From: Endomychus coccineus
Lineage: Eukaryota > Arthropoda > Insecta > Coleoptera > Endomychidae
DNA: 64,000 nucleotides
Direction: 5' to 3'
Assembly: GCA_958510875.1 (NCBI GenBank)
Contig: OY294070.1
Location: 44,539,299 to 44,603,298 of the forward strand
The translations under genes were made by a program, and so were the position numbers. Under the pieces are notes generated by a model. That model was given only the letters and a program-made list of their open reading frames with translations, did no database searches and was not told where the DNA came from. Below, in pieces: positions 30,304 to 42,638 of this stretch; the first letter of the stretch is position 1; each line of letters starts with the position of its first letter.

Positions 30304-30591
30304 GTGAAAATGTCGAACGAGCAGAAGATCAGAATAAAATTCGTTAGACAGTCGGACAACACATGGGTCAGTTCGATCGTAAATATTAATCACGAGGCGA
30401 CCGCTAGACGTGTAGCGGGTGAAATGGATTTTCTCGTCGACGAGTTTGAAAAGTTCACCCATCACCAGGCAGCTATCGGAGTCGAAGAAGTCCCAGCTGT
30501 TGCCAGCAGAGCCACCACCGAACATCTCCTGAGTGCGGCAGTTGCGTTGGGGCACATCGAGAATAACCCGGAAAATTTAATTTTTTGTTGA
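30304..30591 (+). CDS. Small duplicated protein, copy 2, 95 aa
   Basis: It is the paralogue of 29417-29695 with the same order of segments (RIKFVRQSDNTWVSSIV, NHEATARR, FLVDEFEKF, HHQAAIGVEE) and a small insertion near EVPAVASRA. Frame and start are intact. Function unknown. Confidence 0.65.
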   Translation: MKMSNEQKIRIKFVRQSDNTWVSSIVNINHEATARRVAGEMDFLVDEFEKFTHHQAAIGVEEVPAVASRATTEHLLSAAVALGHIENNPENLIFC

Positions 30592-30652
30592 AATACGAAT
30601 ATAAAATAAATAATATTTACTATTATATATTTTTTCTCTTCCCGATAGTAGA

Positions 30653-30991
30653 CTATACGTAAAAAACTCCTCTGCTTTTAATGTTCCACATCAATTTCAG
30701 AGCTGTACGAAAATCTGTAACTGTATCATCGTACATGCTCTGCGTGTCGAAATACGAGCGAAGGGAAGACAAATTATCCAATGTGCAGGCGGCACAATCG
30801 GAAAATATAATATCGTTTTCGTTAGTGTTCCGAGACGAAATGTACGACGTTCGTAACTTGAACAGCGTGGCGTTACGAAATTGATCGCATCCTATAGCGA
30901 AAAAAGTATGTAGTTTGACGTATATGGTAGACATTACACACGTCAAACTCAAAATGATGACGCAAATGAGTAGCAAGATATATTTGGCCAT
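30653..30991 (-). CDS. Small N-terminally anchored protein, unknown
   Basis: From ATG 30991 the start MAKYILLLICVIILSLTCVMSTIYV is a signal anchor or signal peptide. The rest (about 85 residues) has three Cys (IGCDQ, SDCAACTL) and is polar. A small virion envelope or secreted protein is plausible; the size and topology recall short per os infectivity factors, but I cannot match one. The frame extends up to 31084 with another Met. Confidence 0.55.
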   Translation of the reverse strand: MAKYILLLICVIILSLTCVMSTIYVKLHTFFAIGCDQFRNATLFKLRTSYISSRNTNENDIIFSDCAACTLDNLSSLRSYFDTQSMYDDTVTDFRTALKLMWNIKSRGVFYV

Positions 30992-31119
30992 TCTTACAAT
31001 GATCGAAACTTGATCTAAACCATTTACGACCAACGTGACCGTCATGAGATACGAATTTGCATCTTTGAAGTTGTTCCATAACAAAATTTAGCTGAAAATT
31101 TTTGTTCGCCAAAGAATAT

Positions 31120-31490
31120 GTACAATTGTGAAGATAGATCCAGCGATACAAGGAACCAAGCATGTGAGTCGCACGCTATTTTTCGATGAACTGCGACTCA
31201 GTGGAATGATTTCGAATCGAAAATAGCATTCGGAGATATATACCGAAATGTAATGCAATTCTTTCGGAGTAACGTGAAGAGTGCAATCTTTCGACATGTA
31301 ATATAATTCCGGTGTGGCAACTTGGTGAGCGCCATCTACTGATATGTTGCATCAATTTATTACAGTTAGTGAGTGAGCGCCATCTATTGATATGTTGTAT
31401 CAATTTATTACAGTTAGTGAGTGAGCGCCATCTATTGATATGTTGCATCAATTTATTACAGTTAGCGGATAAACGCCATCTGGTAGAATT
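31120..31490. repeat. Block A flank: 48-bp tandem units with GCGCCATCT core
   Basis: Three 48-bp units with the core at 31329, 31377 and 31425 are each followed by a block like ATATGTTGCATCAATTTATT. A degenerate fourth (AAACGCCATCTGG) follows. The preceding 31130-31270 segment (TACCGAAATGTAATGCAATT and CGACTCAGTGGAATGATTTCG) recurs near 45600-45720 and 46690, and in reverse near 63800. Confidence 0.8.
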
Positions 31491-31499
31491 CCCTTGAAC

Positions 31500-32040
31500 T
31501 TCCAATCAACGTGTACAGTATCAAATCTACCATAGATGTCCTATGTATTTCATGAAATTACTACATCTGTGGATGGGGTGGGTTTGATATTGTACAATCT
31601 AACCTCAATCGACTTCGCTCTCAGAACTCTGAATTGAATCTGATCAAAATTTTACCCCTTCTACCGTGATTTTCGTCAGAAATCAGTAGATTTTAGGATT
31701 TTCGTGACGTCAATTGGCTCTAGTCCAATGAGAATCGAGTATTCACTCAGCTGACCCCAAATTAACTATATAATCAGCAAGCTTCTCGCCCGCGATCCTA
31801 AACCTCCTTGACCAGAGTAAGAACAACGTAGTAGTAAGAAGGAGCAGGCCGTCGCGGAGGTTATATATATAATATATATATATATTATATATATAGGGGT
31901 GCAGGGGTGCTATGGGGGTACGTGGAGCCCCCTTGACTGTCTAGACTTGGCGCTAGCTTCTCGCGAGAACTGAAAGTTGCTTTCCACAATTTTCGTTGCC
32001 CCCGTGATACGTCACGTCTACGTCACGTGATGACGAGTCA
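31500..32040 (+). repeat. Block A lead module
   Basis: Non-coding module found again at 46882-47420 and inverted at 63061-63610. It contains CTGTGGATGGGGTGGGTTTGA, AAAATTTTACCCCTTCTACC, a possible stem made by AACCTCC and GGAGGTT, an alternating AT tract at 31862-31897, a run of G, the 12-base palindrome TTCTCGCGAGAA (31958-31969) and several ACGTCA sites just before the array. Confidence 0.85.
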
Positions 32041-33230
32041 TAACTGCAAATGTTTTTGCAGCTCGAAGAAATCCGCCGATGGATTTCGTTCCAACAAATT
32101 TTACTCGCGACGAAACTGTTTCTCGACAGAGCTAGTGCGCATGACGAGGAACTTGTAAGTTTGGAGATTCGTTCGACGAGAAATTCTAGGCGGACAACGT
32201 TGGTTCATCAGAAAATATTTTACGATTTCATTTCTCGAACGAGATTCACGTTCGAAGATTTTACAGCTCGAAGAAATCCACCGGTGAGATTTCGTTTCAT
32301 AAATTTCATTCGAGACAAAACTGTTTCTCGATGATGCTAGTACGCATGACGAGGAACTTATAAGTTTGGAGATTCGTTCGACGAGAAATTCTAGGCGGAC
32401 AACGTTGGTTCATCAGAAAATATTTTACGATTTCATTTCTCGAACGAGATTCACGTTCAAAGATTTTGCAGCTCGAAGAAATCCACCGGTGAGATTTCGT
32501 TTCAACAAATTTCATTCGAGACAAAACTGTTTCTCGATGGAGCTAGTGCGCATGACGAGGAACTTGTGAGTTTGGAAATTTGTTCGACGAGAAATTCTAC
32601 GCGGACAAAGTTTATTCATCAGAAAATATTTTACGATTTCATTTTTCGAACGAGATTCACGTTCCAAGATTTTGCAGCTCGGAGAAATCCACCGATGAGA
32701 TTTCGTTTCAACAAATTTCATTCGAGACAAAACTGTTTCTCGATGGAGCTAGTGCGCATGACGAGGAACTTGTGAGTTTGGAAATTTGTTCGACGAGAAA
32801 TTCTACGCGGACAAAGTTTATTCATCAGAAAATATTTTACGGTTTCATTTTTCGAACGAGATTCACGTTCCAAGATTTTGCAGCTCGGAGAAATCCACCG
32901 ATGAGATTTCGTTTCAACAAATTTCATTCGAGACAAAACTGTTTCATTCCTAGAACGGAAGTTGCGTTCAAACTTTTTGTAGCTCTAAGAAATTCACCGG
33001 TGGAATTTCGTTTCAACAACCAATCGTTCGACGAGAGATTCTAGGCGGACAAAGTTTGTTCATCAGAAAATATTTTACGATTTCATTTCTCGAACGAGAT
33101 TCACGTTCAAAGATTTTGCAGCTCGAAGAAATCCACCGGTGAGATTTCGTTTCAACAAATTTCATTCGAGACAAAACTGTTTCTCGATGGAGCTAGCGCG
33201 CATGACGAGGAACATTGCTTTTTGATATTC
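32040..33230 (+). repeat. Block A array: about 206-bp tandem units
   Basis: Nearly six units repeat with a period of 206 bases. Each has TTTGCAGCTCGAAGAAATCC, a palindromic CCACCGGTGG-type centre (some units CACCGGTGAG), ATTCGAGACAAAACTG, GCGCATGACGAGGAACTT and ATTCACGTTC. Open frames across the array are translations of the repeat and are not counted as genes. Confidence 0.9.
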
Positions 33231-33319
33231 TATCGCAAACATGACAGTCCAATCACATTGGCGTTAGAGGTAGTGGATATGGTGTGAAAAGTGAAATAAA
33301 ATATTTTTAAATCATTTTA

Positions 33320-35635
33320 TTACTCTTTATTTTGTTTGTGTATAAAACATGCATCAATAAATGTATGCAACAACAGAGTGTCGAAGATACGACTGAACGA
33401 ACGTCGTTCGGAATTATTACCTTTGGTAGTCTTATATTTGTGAACGATATTCGATTGACAAAAAATTTGATATATGAATTTTCGGTACATTTTGAGAAAG
33501 AAATAATAATTAACGGTAACGTTTTCTTCGGTGACCGTTGTGGATATGTTGTTGGTCAGTTTGTTGTTACGTGAACCTATCTTCTCGAAGTCGAATTTTC
33601 CAAATTCGCCAGCCAATTGCGGATTGTTGGCAGCGGCGTGAGCGGTGTTGTTCCTAGCTGCCCCATCGCGATTCGTAGGAGAATCTGTCTGTAAAATCAA
33701 TATCGGCCACATGTAGACAAATTCGCTGCTAGATGCTGCCGCAGTATCATCGTTTACGAACAGATCATGTGCTGCGTCCTTAACTATTCTATCACAGCCG
33801 ATATCTACGAACGACCTATCGTTTTTCGACGGTACGTTTTCGTCGTCTGTGAGTCCATCGTAGGTGTTACAACGTTGAGCAACCACGACGAATTGTTCTT
33901 GTTCTGGGAGCGAGAATAAATACGCGTAGATTTTCTTTAGTAATTCACGTAGAATCGGTTCGATGTTTTTGATTGCCTTGTTATCATAATCTCGCTCGGA
34001 AAAGTACACCCAATCACATATGAAAGTAAATACTCGTAATATAGCGTGTGGAATATACTCGGGGTTAGCATGAGACGAATCGAATCCGTCACGACGATTA
34101 TCGGTATCGTTGTCAGCGTCGAAATCGTTACAATCGTACTGACTGGTAACGATGCAACCACACTTGATGTCAATTCTATACAGATCGTTGGAATTTACCG
34201 GCGATCGTTTGTCTCGCGTGAACTCCTGCTGCTGCTGCCTTCTGTTTTTGATGTTTGAAAAGGTCACGTGAGATGAAGTATTGACGATCATTATGGCGTC
34301 GTAAACGGCCACCGTGCGAAGTTCTATTTTAGCGTTCTGCTTTCGATCGTCGTCGTCGTCGTCGTCGTCGTTTAGCGGACGGTCGCGACCATATATGAAC
34401 TTGTCGAACGTCGTTTGTAGAAGACTTCTCACGCGAGGTTCCGTCGTTCTAGGAATGCGACATATGACGGTATCGATGTTGACGTACAACGCGGCCGCGA
34501 CATCTGGTCGACACAAGTTTTCGATGATCGCCACCAACACGGTAATTAACATTTTACATAGAATCGTTATAGTTAGAGCCACCGACGGCGAGTATACGCA
34601 CGAGTTTTCTTTATTCGTCAGCCCATATAGCATGTTCGTGGTCAATTTCAGTACGTTTCTTTTCCCTTGCATAATCATCTTCTCGATTACTTTTTCATCG
34701 ATAATATTTCGTCGGGTTCCGTTGTACGATGTCCTTTGTTCGTCATCATTACCCTCGACGCTGTTATCGTCGTTATCGTCATCTATATCCACGACCGTAT
34801 CGTCGTATTGGTATCGTGTCGCCAACGATCTTCGTTCGGCGATCAACTTGGAGAATAACAGGTTCAACGTCGAACACGTATCGGCACCATCGTAAATGAC
34901 GATAATACGATTCTTCGACGGATTTCCCACGGACAGTATTTGTTTCAAGCGTGTAATTTCGAATCCGGATATTTGTACGTCGTCATCGTCGTCGTCGTCG
35001 TCGTCGTCTTCATCGTCTTTCGATATTAGGGTACGAGCGCGACGCAACAAATTAATAAATTCCGATTTCGTATCGTTCTTACTGTCTTCCGACAAGTTAT
35101 CGCTATCGTAATAGAACAAACGAAAATATTTACTATTCACCATATACCGATCTCGTTTCGCGTTCGATACGAACATCATGTCGAATAGATAGTGACAGTG
35201 TTGGTCGGAATTTTCACATCGACCGTATCTACGCGCGACGCCCGCGAAAGGATCGTTCGATCGGACATCGTCGGCACCGTTATTATCGAGACCGTCGGGT
35301 ATTTCTCGTAAACCGAGGCTCGTCAATAACCACTGGACCGGTAGGACGGCCGTATTTTCGAAAGATACGTTATAAACGCTTCCGATCGAACCGTACGCGC
35401 TGGTGAAATTCATCTCTATATAGGTATACTTTCCGTCTCCGTCCGTCCACAATCCTTGTCGACCGAAATGCAAGGTGCGCAAACCTCGTATCGGTGAATT
35501 TTTCCTATTCCACACGGGTGGAGTACACAATCGTTGCTCGGCCAGAAAAACATCCATAATTTCTCCCTTTTGTTTCGCACACTTGTTATATGTCTTGGTT
35601 AACTCGTCGAATCGATACCGTCTAGTTGTTGTGGT

Positions 35636-35676
<41 letters not shown>

Positions 35677-37891
35677 CGACATTCCTATTTTTCGACGACG
35701 CAGACAACGAACACGGCACACTCGAAAATACGTTACCGCGATAATTATCGATAATGTTCGATAGGAAACTCTTCGATTCGTATCGTCCGTATCGCAGACA
35801 TTCGTAATGTACGAAATTTTGTAAGTGTCTCACGATTCGATTTCGAAACGCACGACACGTTTTATACGACGACGCCGACGACGACGACAACAACGCTCCG
35901 TCGTAATTCCCGTCGACGGAATATCCAAACACGTCTCCGATCGACGTATTCAACAATTCCGAGACGAACAACATGAATTTACGAACGTCGAAATCGCTCC
36001 AGATATATTCTAAAACGGTCACTTCGAAAACGGTTTTGATTAAATCGATCCAACCGTTCTCGACGGCAGTAGACTCTATCGATTTTTCGCTATGGCGTTT
36101 GCGGAAGATTTTTCTGTATTCCTCGGCAGCCTCTTTCGGATAGCGTACGTCGCGTAACAAACGTTCCGAATCGAATCGTACCATATCGACGGTGCGATCG
36201 AAATGTGTTGGCAATAACATGGGCAACGACACGTTCAAGTCGAACGTCATCGAGTTCGAATCGAACGACGGCTGTCCGCTAAACACGTTCATCGATATAA
36301 ACTCGCCCATAACGTCGAACAATTTTAAATCCATCAGTCTACCCATTATCGGTAGCCATACCGTCCGATACATATCGTATCCGACGAGAGTGTGCAACGT
36401 CACGTCCGACGGGATCAAACATATTTTGGACATTTCCGCGACGAATTTCGTGAGCATTATTGATTCCGAATCGAAACGTAGAAATTCGATACACACGTCC
36501 GACACGTCACCGCATCTTCTACTATTTTTTCCGTATAACTTCTCCACGAGATTGCACAACGTTCGTTTATAAAACTCGCTGGTATCGTCGTCGTCGTCGT
36601 CGTCGCCGTCATCGCATTCGGCGCCCGGCGGTTTACGACTATAAACGTACACGAAATAACTATTATGTTTGCGACGAGGGTGACTTGACGTCGTGACGGT
36701 CGCAGCCGTCGTTTCGACAATTTTCGGAACCAAACTCAAAACACATATAGTGTCGATCGGTGACAAATATTTCCCGTGTCCACCGGCTCGTCCTCCGTCT
36801 ATTCGTACGACACACGTGGGCAAATGTAAGAGCGGTTGACAAAGTTCGTTCTTTTGACATAGCGCTCGTCGTCGCTGCGAATTCACGTCGTCGGCCTGAC
36901 AGTTCTTGAATATGTATCCGTTGTGAGTCCAATAAGCCCAGAAATGCGGCGATCTAGATATGATGGATTCCGTTATGGCATGCACGGGTAACGCGTTGTC
37001 CATGCGGTGAAATTCGTATTCGACGATGGGCAATCCGCCATCGTTATAATCTTCGATCATGTTCGTTAGCAAATTATATCGGAACACTTGCCGCGGGTCC
37101 TCGTTCAACGAAGATATCGCATATAGGTCGGCGTGCGTCATGGCGTTTTCCAACAAGAATTTTAGCACCCGAGAACGCTCAGGCAACGTCGACGGTCTGT
37201 ATTTGATACGATCTTCGTTGTCCGCGTCTAATTTACTCCGAGACGTTTTTCCACCGTCGAACGGTTTTTTCGATGCGGAGGGGTCGCCGTCGCCACCGTC
37301 ATCTGCCAAACTAGCGAGAATATCTAGCCTGAACAAAATTCCGTGTCGATAATGAGGCTTATGTCTGATCAGCAATTCGTACAAGGAGGAATTCAACGCG
37401 TGCATCGACAATCCCGTATTTTTCAACGAACATTTGAACGGACGAAAAAGGTTACGTAGAATTTTCTCCAAGCGAGCACATTTAATGCGAACGATATCGA
37501 AAGGTGACAAGCCGTCGTCATCGTTGTCGTCGTCGTCGTCGTCGTCGTCATCCTTATCCTTATCGCAGTCCGCGATCCCACCGCGTGCGGAGCATCGTAC
37601 TTTATCTGTGACGCATTCGCTACTTATCATCACGTAAATCGGCACGTTGACCGCGGCCAACGTCAAGCGTTTTAACTTTAATTCCCCATCGATAAATTTG
37701 ATATCGAACGTGTTCTTCTTGGTGTTGTAATTGCTATCTAACGAAACATCTAACATGTAGTGCAACGTCGAATGGTCGATTTGCTGACGATCGATATCGT
37801 CTATATTCCAAGTATCGTAATCTTCATCGGAAATTGTCTCTTCGTCGTTGTCGTCTTTCTTCGGGTACACATCGGTCGACATCGCACACAT
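33320..37891 (-). CDS. dnapol: Divergent family B DNA polymerase, 1523 aa
   Basis: Replicative polymerase candidate. An Exo II-like LHTLVGYDMYRTVWLPIMGRL lies in the first half. Palm motifs follow in order: A, YIEMNFTSAYGS (E826 where Asp is usual); B, LKLTTNMLYGLTN (K1082, N1086, Y1089, G1090); C, YVNIDTVICRI (D1140, with Asn for the first Asp of DTD). Acidic runs up to ten Asp and an Ala run of about 14 interrupt the fold, and the protein is about 500 residues longer than usual. It is transcribed divergently from the LEF-8-like gene with 144 bases between. Start may be Met 37891 or Met 37882. The motif changes make activity likely but not certain. Confidence 0.8.
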
Positions 37892-38035
37892 CTGCCCATA
37901 CGCACTCGGACGATAAGTACCTTTTCGCGATAGACACAGTGTACCACGTACGGTGACCGTGACAGCTTCTTCGTTTTATCGTCCGGCGAGGATACTTCGC
38001 GCGGTACAATTTCGACCGAACGTGGTGATAACTAG

Positions 38036-41000
38036 ATGTCGTCGGCACAGCCGTCCAGTCAAATGAACATTTACAACTATCTGTTTTACGATTGTCCGCG
38101 TAAAAGATCACGCGGTCCGTTTCATATTACGATATGTCGATCGTCGACGATATTTTCCTTAATCCAGAAAATTGTTACAAGACGAGACAACGAGACAGCA
38201 TCCGGTTCGGACGGAACCACGCGTAATACTGATGCCCGCAGCATACGTCGTGACTATATAAACGAATCGGCCAATACGAAAGATGACGTGGAATGTGTGA
38301 AGAAGATCACCGACGATCGCGATATATTGTCTCAGCTCGCCAAACGTGGTATTTCTTATACCGCGTGTATGCAAGACGGACGACGTATCGAAGATGACGC
38401 CAACGACGACTGTACGAAAACGGACCGTTCGCTACAACATCAATGTGACATTCATCTGATTATGATCGGATCCAAAGTCGAAGAATACATATTCGAACGG
38501 TTGAGATGTTTTTTGAAGAAGACGGATTTACGCACGAACGAAAACAACGATAAACACGATATCCTATCACGAACGGGATTAATCGATCGTTACAAACATC
38601 GCATATTACGCGGATCGTTCCTGTCGAACGGAAGCTTACAATATTCCGTATTTCGAGAAGTGAATAATAATATGATTTGTCACGAAGTCGGTATACAAAA
38701 GGAGAGCACTTTCTACATGTACGATACGGATTTCAACAGAGGTCACAAATTCCACTTGGGCAAGTTGAATAAGTTCAACGGTAACGACGACGACGACGAC
38801 GACGATAAAGACGACGACGAAGTCTTGATGTGTAAAAACAGAGACGGTGACACTATTTCGAAAGTGGACGCTACCACGCTATCGTTGTACTACGATCGTT
38901 GTACGCCTAGCTCTTGGCACGATCATATTCATCCCGACGTCGATTCGCAAATCGCCTACATGAAACAAATTAGACAACATTCGCGACCGATAGACAGTCA
39001 CAAGAATAAACGATACATTTGTTACGCGCAATCCGTACAAATATGTCTGGACAAATTGGACGTATTCGATGGAACGGTTATGGCTTCTTGCAGGGACGTC
39101 ATTCTCAGAGGTTTAACCTTTTGGGGTATTTCGCACACGCTAAAATACGAACAATCGAAGAGCGAACACAACAAACATTACAATAAACGCATGATGATGA
39201 TCAATATGAACGACAGATATTCTCAAATTCCGATAAAAGCGTCGTCGGATGGCATGTTCGTGGCGGCACATCGAACGTCGCGAAAAAGAAAACGAAGCAC
39301 CGCCGTCGACGTGACGACGAACGCGGTCGCGGATAATCTTTCGTGCGGAGAAAGGAACGACGATAACGCACGCGTCGACCTCGACACCGATCGCAATTTA
39401 CGGAACAACAACAGCTCGAAAAACGGCGGTTGTGGTAGTGGTGGTGGTGATGGTGGTGCGAAAAAGATGGATACGAAAAAGATGGGATCGGCAGAGTACA
39501 AAAATGGAATTATATTCAAAGCGGATCGACGACAAGACCAATATCATTCGTTGTTCGTACAACCCATCCATTCGCAATTGCACATTCTTCAGGAACTCCA
39601 GATGACTTGCCAAAAGCTCCGTGCCACGCACGTGTACTCGTTGTCGGCTAAAAACGTACCGAACGATATCATAGGCTACATATGTTCGCAAGGCATCGGT
39701 AATATCAGTACGGCCGGCAAAAATATGCTATTCGATAAATCCGTCGAAATTTCGTTCGGTTGCGAAGATCGTATCGGTGCGCGAATATTAGATTATATGG
39801 GCAGAGAATCGTCGAAGCTTTCGAACCGCGACCGTCCACCGTCGCCGTTTTTCGTATACACGAACGGTATCGAAAAGGGAAGGACGAATGGCGACGACAA
39901 ACGCGATGGTCGAAGTGATGCTACTACGATCGTCGTGATTAATAATATCGTGACGAAGTATGCCGTAACGTTCGCATGGGCCGACGTATCGGGAATTTCG
40001 CACGAGGAACGACAACGACGGTCTTCGTTGTATCGCGAAATCGTGAAACGATTAAAGTCCGTACACAAATTTGCTGAAATTCTATTACGTATCGACGAAG
40101 ATGCTCGGTTCCTATGTATCAACGTGGTGGCGGGTATTCCTTTCCGAAAATTTAGCGTTCTCCGACGATTCGGATGCGACGACGTATTCCTATCTCGCTC
40201 GGAATTGGAAGCGTTCTATAAATACGTAATTTACGACGGAAACGTTGTCGGCGCCGCCGTCACTTCGAACGATATCGCGAAATACGAGAAATTAGTAGAG
40301 ACTACCAATTCGTTTCTTTGCGATTCGTTCGACGACGAGTGTGGCGGCGGCGACGGTAGTCCGTCCGGAGCCCACGTATTACCTTGTTCGAGTCTCGCGG
40401 AATACGTCAATCACAAGGCCGCCTTCACGTTACCACCGAAAAGAGTCGTTTCGGTGTGTGCCTACAAATCGTCGCTACCCAATAAAGCGTACATTTCTCT
40501 GGCTAAATTGGTAAATAGGAATTTCCAAATCTACGTGGATCCCGAAGCGTTCGAACGGGACGAACTGTCGCGCAACCGCAGACATTTCGATCGATTCGAT
40601 CTCATCAAACGTTCCTTCGATAATGCGCCTCGTGTACATAGACCGGCGGCGGCCAGCAATATGTACTTTTTGAATTCCGCCTTTGGTGACGTCGACGGCT
40701 TGAACGTGGAGGACGCTTACGTGTTGGATCGCGACTTGGACCTACATTTGTGGTGCGTGTTTTCGTATGCCGTTACGTTGGACGAGCCACGAGATGGATA
40801 TTTCGTCGTTAATTTGCCGTCGATCGCACGATCGGTGAACGTATCGACGCGCGACAAACGAGGTAACGCTTTGACCGTACTATTTCTCATGGCTACCGTT
40901 TACTCGGAGAACGATATAACGTTTCCCGTATTCAAAAATGTTATCGTTCATAAAATATCAAATTTATACGTGTTCTATGTGACGATCGCCGACGAGGCGT

Positions 41001-41106
41001 TAATACAGGCGGTACGTGAATGTGAAACGAGAGGTCAGCCGTTGCACGAGGCTTTCCGTCACGTTTCCCTACAATCGTTTTCGTTCGATCCGTCGGTTTC
41101 TAATAA

Positions 41107-41137
<31 letters not shown>

Positions 41138-41791
41138 ACTACGTGTAACTCGCCTAGACGTGAGAGACGTCGACGATTGGAATTGACGGTCGTTTTGAAA
41201 TCCAAATCGTTCGACGGCGTCAAATTGGTAAATTCCTTCGGACAAAAAGGTCTGGCCACGACCCGTACCGATCTGAAGCGCTATCGAACGGTCGAAGGAC
41301 CCGACGATAAGCCGGGCGACAACATCAACGTGGTAGCTAATAATTGTTCGTTAATTTCACGGTGTGCCAGCGGTCAATTGTTACAAATGCAACAAAACTT
41401 TCCGTGTACCATCAAAAGAAACAACAAAGTATACGGTATCGCGGGTCGCGTACCGTATTTCATAACCGACAACGTACCGTCGTTATCGCAGACGCCGATG
41501 AGATTCGACGAATTACAAAAAACCGCTTACGTCGCAAATACTCTGCCGTTAGCGCTGAACTTGCGAGGTAAATATAACATTAATAATCCGTCGGGTCGGC
41601 TATATCCCAGAGATAGTCAGCACGTTCTGAATTTATACGAAAGTTTCGTGAATTCCTCCTTTCGGATGTATCGATCCACCGGCCCCATCTATACTACCGC
41701 AGATGCCATCGAAACCACCTCCCGAATATTCGATCGATATACAACAGATTCGAACTATATTAAAACTTGTATGCGAGAGAAAAAAAAATAA
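38036..41791 (+). CDS. lef-8: LEF-8-like DNA-directed RNA polymerase subunit, 1251 aa
   Basis: The C-terminal part carries SKSFDGVKLVNSFGQKGLATTRTDL (G1061-G1072), the Gly-Lys...GQKG signature of the catalytic beta-like subunit in the viral late RNA polymerase. An IAGRVPYFITDNVPSLSQTPMRFDEL segment follows with RYxxxNP-like LRGKYNINNPSGRLYP after it. The first half is low in recognisable motifs and has D, N and G/T runs. Baculoviral LEF-8 is near 880 residues, so this one is enlarged. It should transcribe late viral genes together with LEF-4, LEF-9 and P47 homologues not found in this window. Confidence 0.75.
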
Positions 41792-41888
41792 AATTATTCG
41801 TATCATAAAGTGTATTATTATTTATCTGCCTCACAACATGTTATCGATCGCTTTTTCCTATAAACTCACGACACACACACTGTAAGAG

Positions 41889-42607
41889 ATGCTGGTCGTG
41901 ATATTCATACCCGGACTCAAAGGTAGTTCGATCGAGAAAAATGGTGTTCGAATATGGCCACCAAAATGCTTTACATATAAACCGATATTCGATATGTTTG
42001 CGAACGGTAACGTCACCTATCTTTCCGAAAAGGAAGAACAATCATTGGAACTCACAGAAAATGACGACGAAGACGTAATTGTCGAAATAATCGAAAGCAT
42101 AAAGATGTTCACCGTATTCGATGTCGATATTTATGAACGCTTTCTTGTTAAATTACGTGAACGATTGAATCGAATAAGTCCGCATTTTAGAATAGTCACG
42201 TTCGCCTACGATTGGAGACGGTCTGTTGTGATAGGAGCGCAACGTCTAAGCCGATTTATCGACGAACTATTAGCGCGTGACACGACGAGTCGGTTCGTCC
42301 TATTAGGACATAGTTTCGGGGGGCTGATCGCTAGATATTATACAGAATGTATTTTGGATCGGAATCGAAGGACAGCAGACAGTACGATTCCCCGCCTTGT
42401 AATATGTGTTGCGACACCTCACGGCGGAACATTAGACGCTTTGTTATATCTAATTGGCGAGAAATATCTATCGTTCCTCTCTCGCCGAACATCACAACGC
42501 ATCGTAAAATCTTACAATTCCATATATGAACTACTGCCGTTCGGAGAACTCTTGAACAAAATCGATCGTGGCCGGAATAATAATAATAATAACGATGATA
42601 GTGGTGG

Positions 42608-42638
<31 letters not shown>

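Noticed and set aside
32580..33044. A 154-codon frame in block A
   Set aside because: Translation of tandem repeat units; the amino-acid pattern repeats and shifts frame with unit length.
31325..33230. CRISPR-like periodicity
   Set aside because: Units of 48 and 206 bases are tandem without unique spacers; nothing like a CRISPR array.
35637..35675. CAG repeat as a regulatory element
   Set aside because: It codes for the Ala run of the DNA polymerase on the other strand and needs no separate function.
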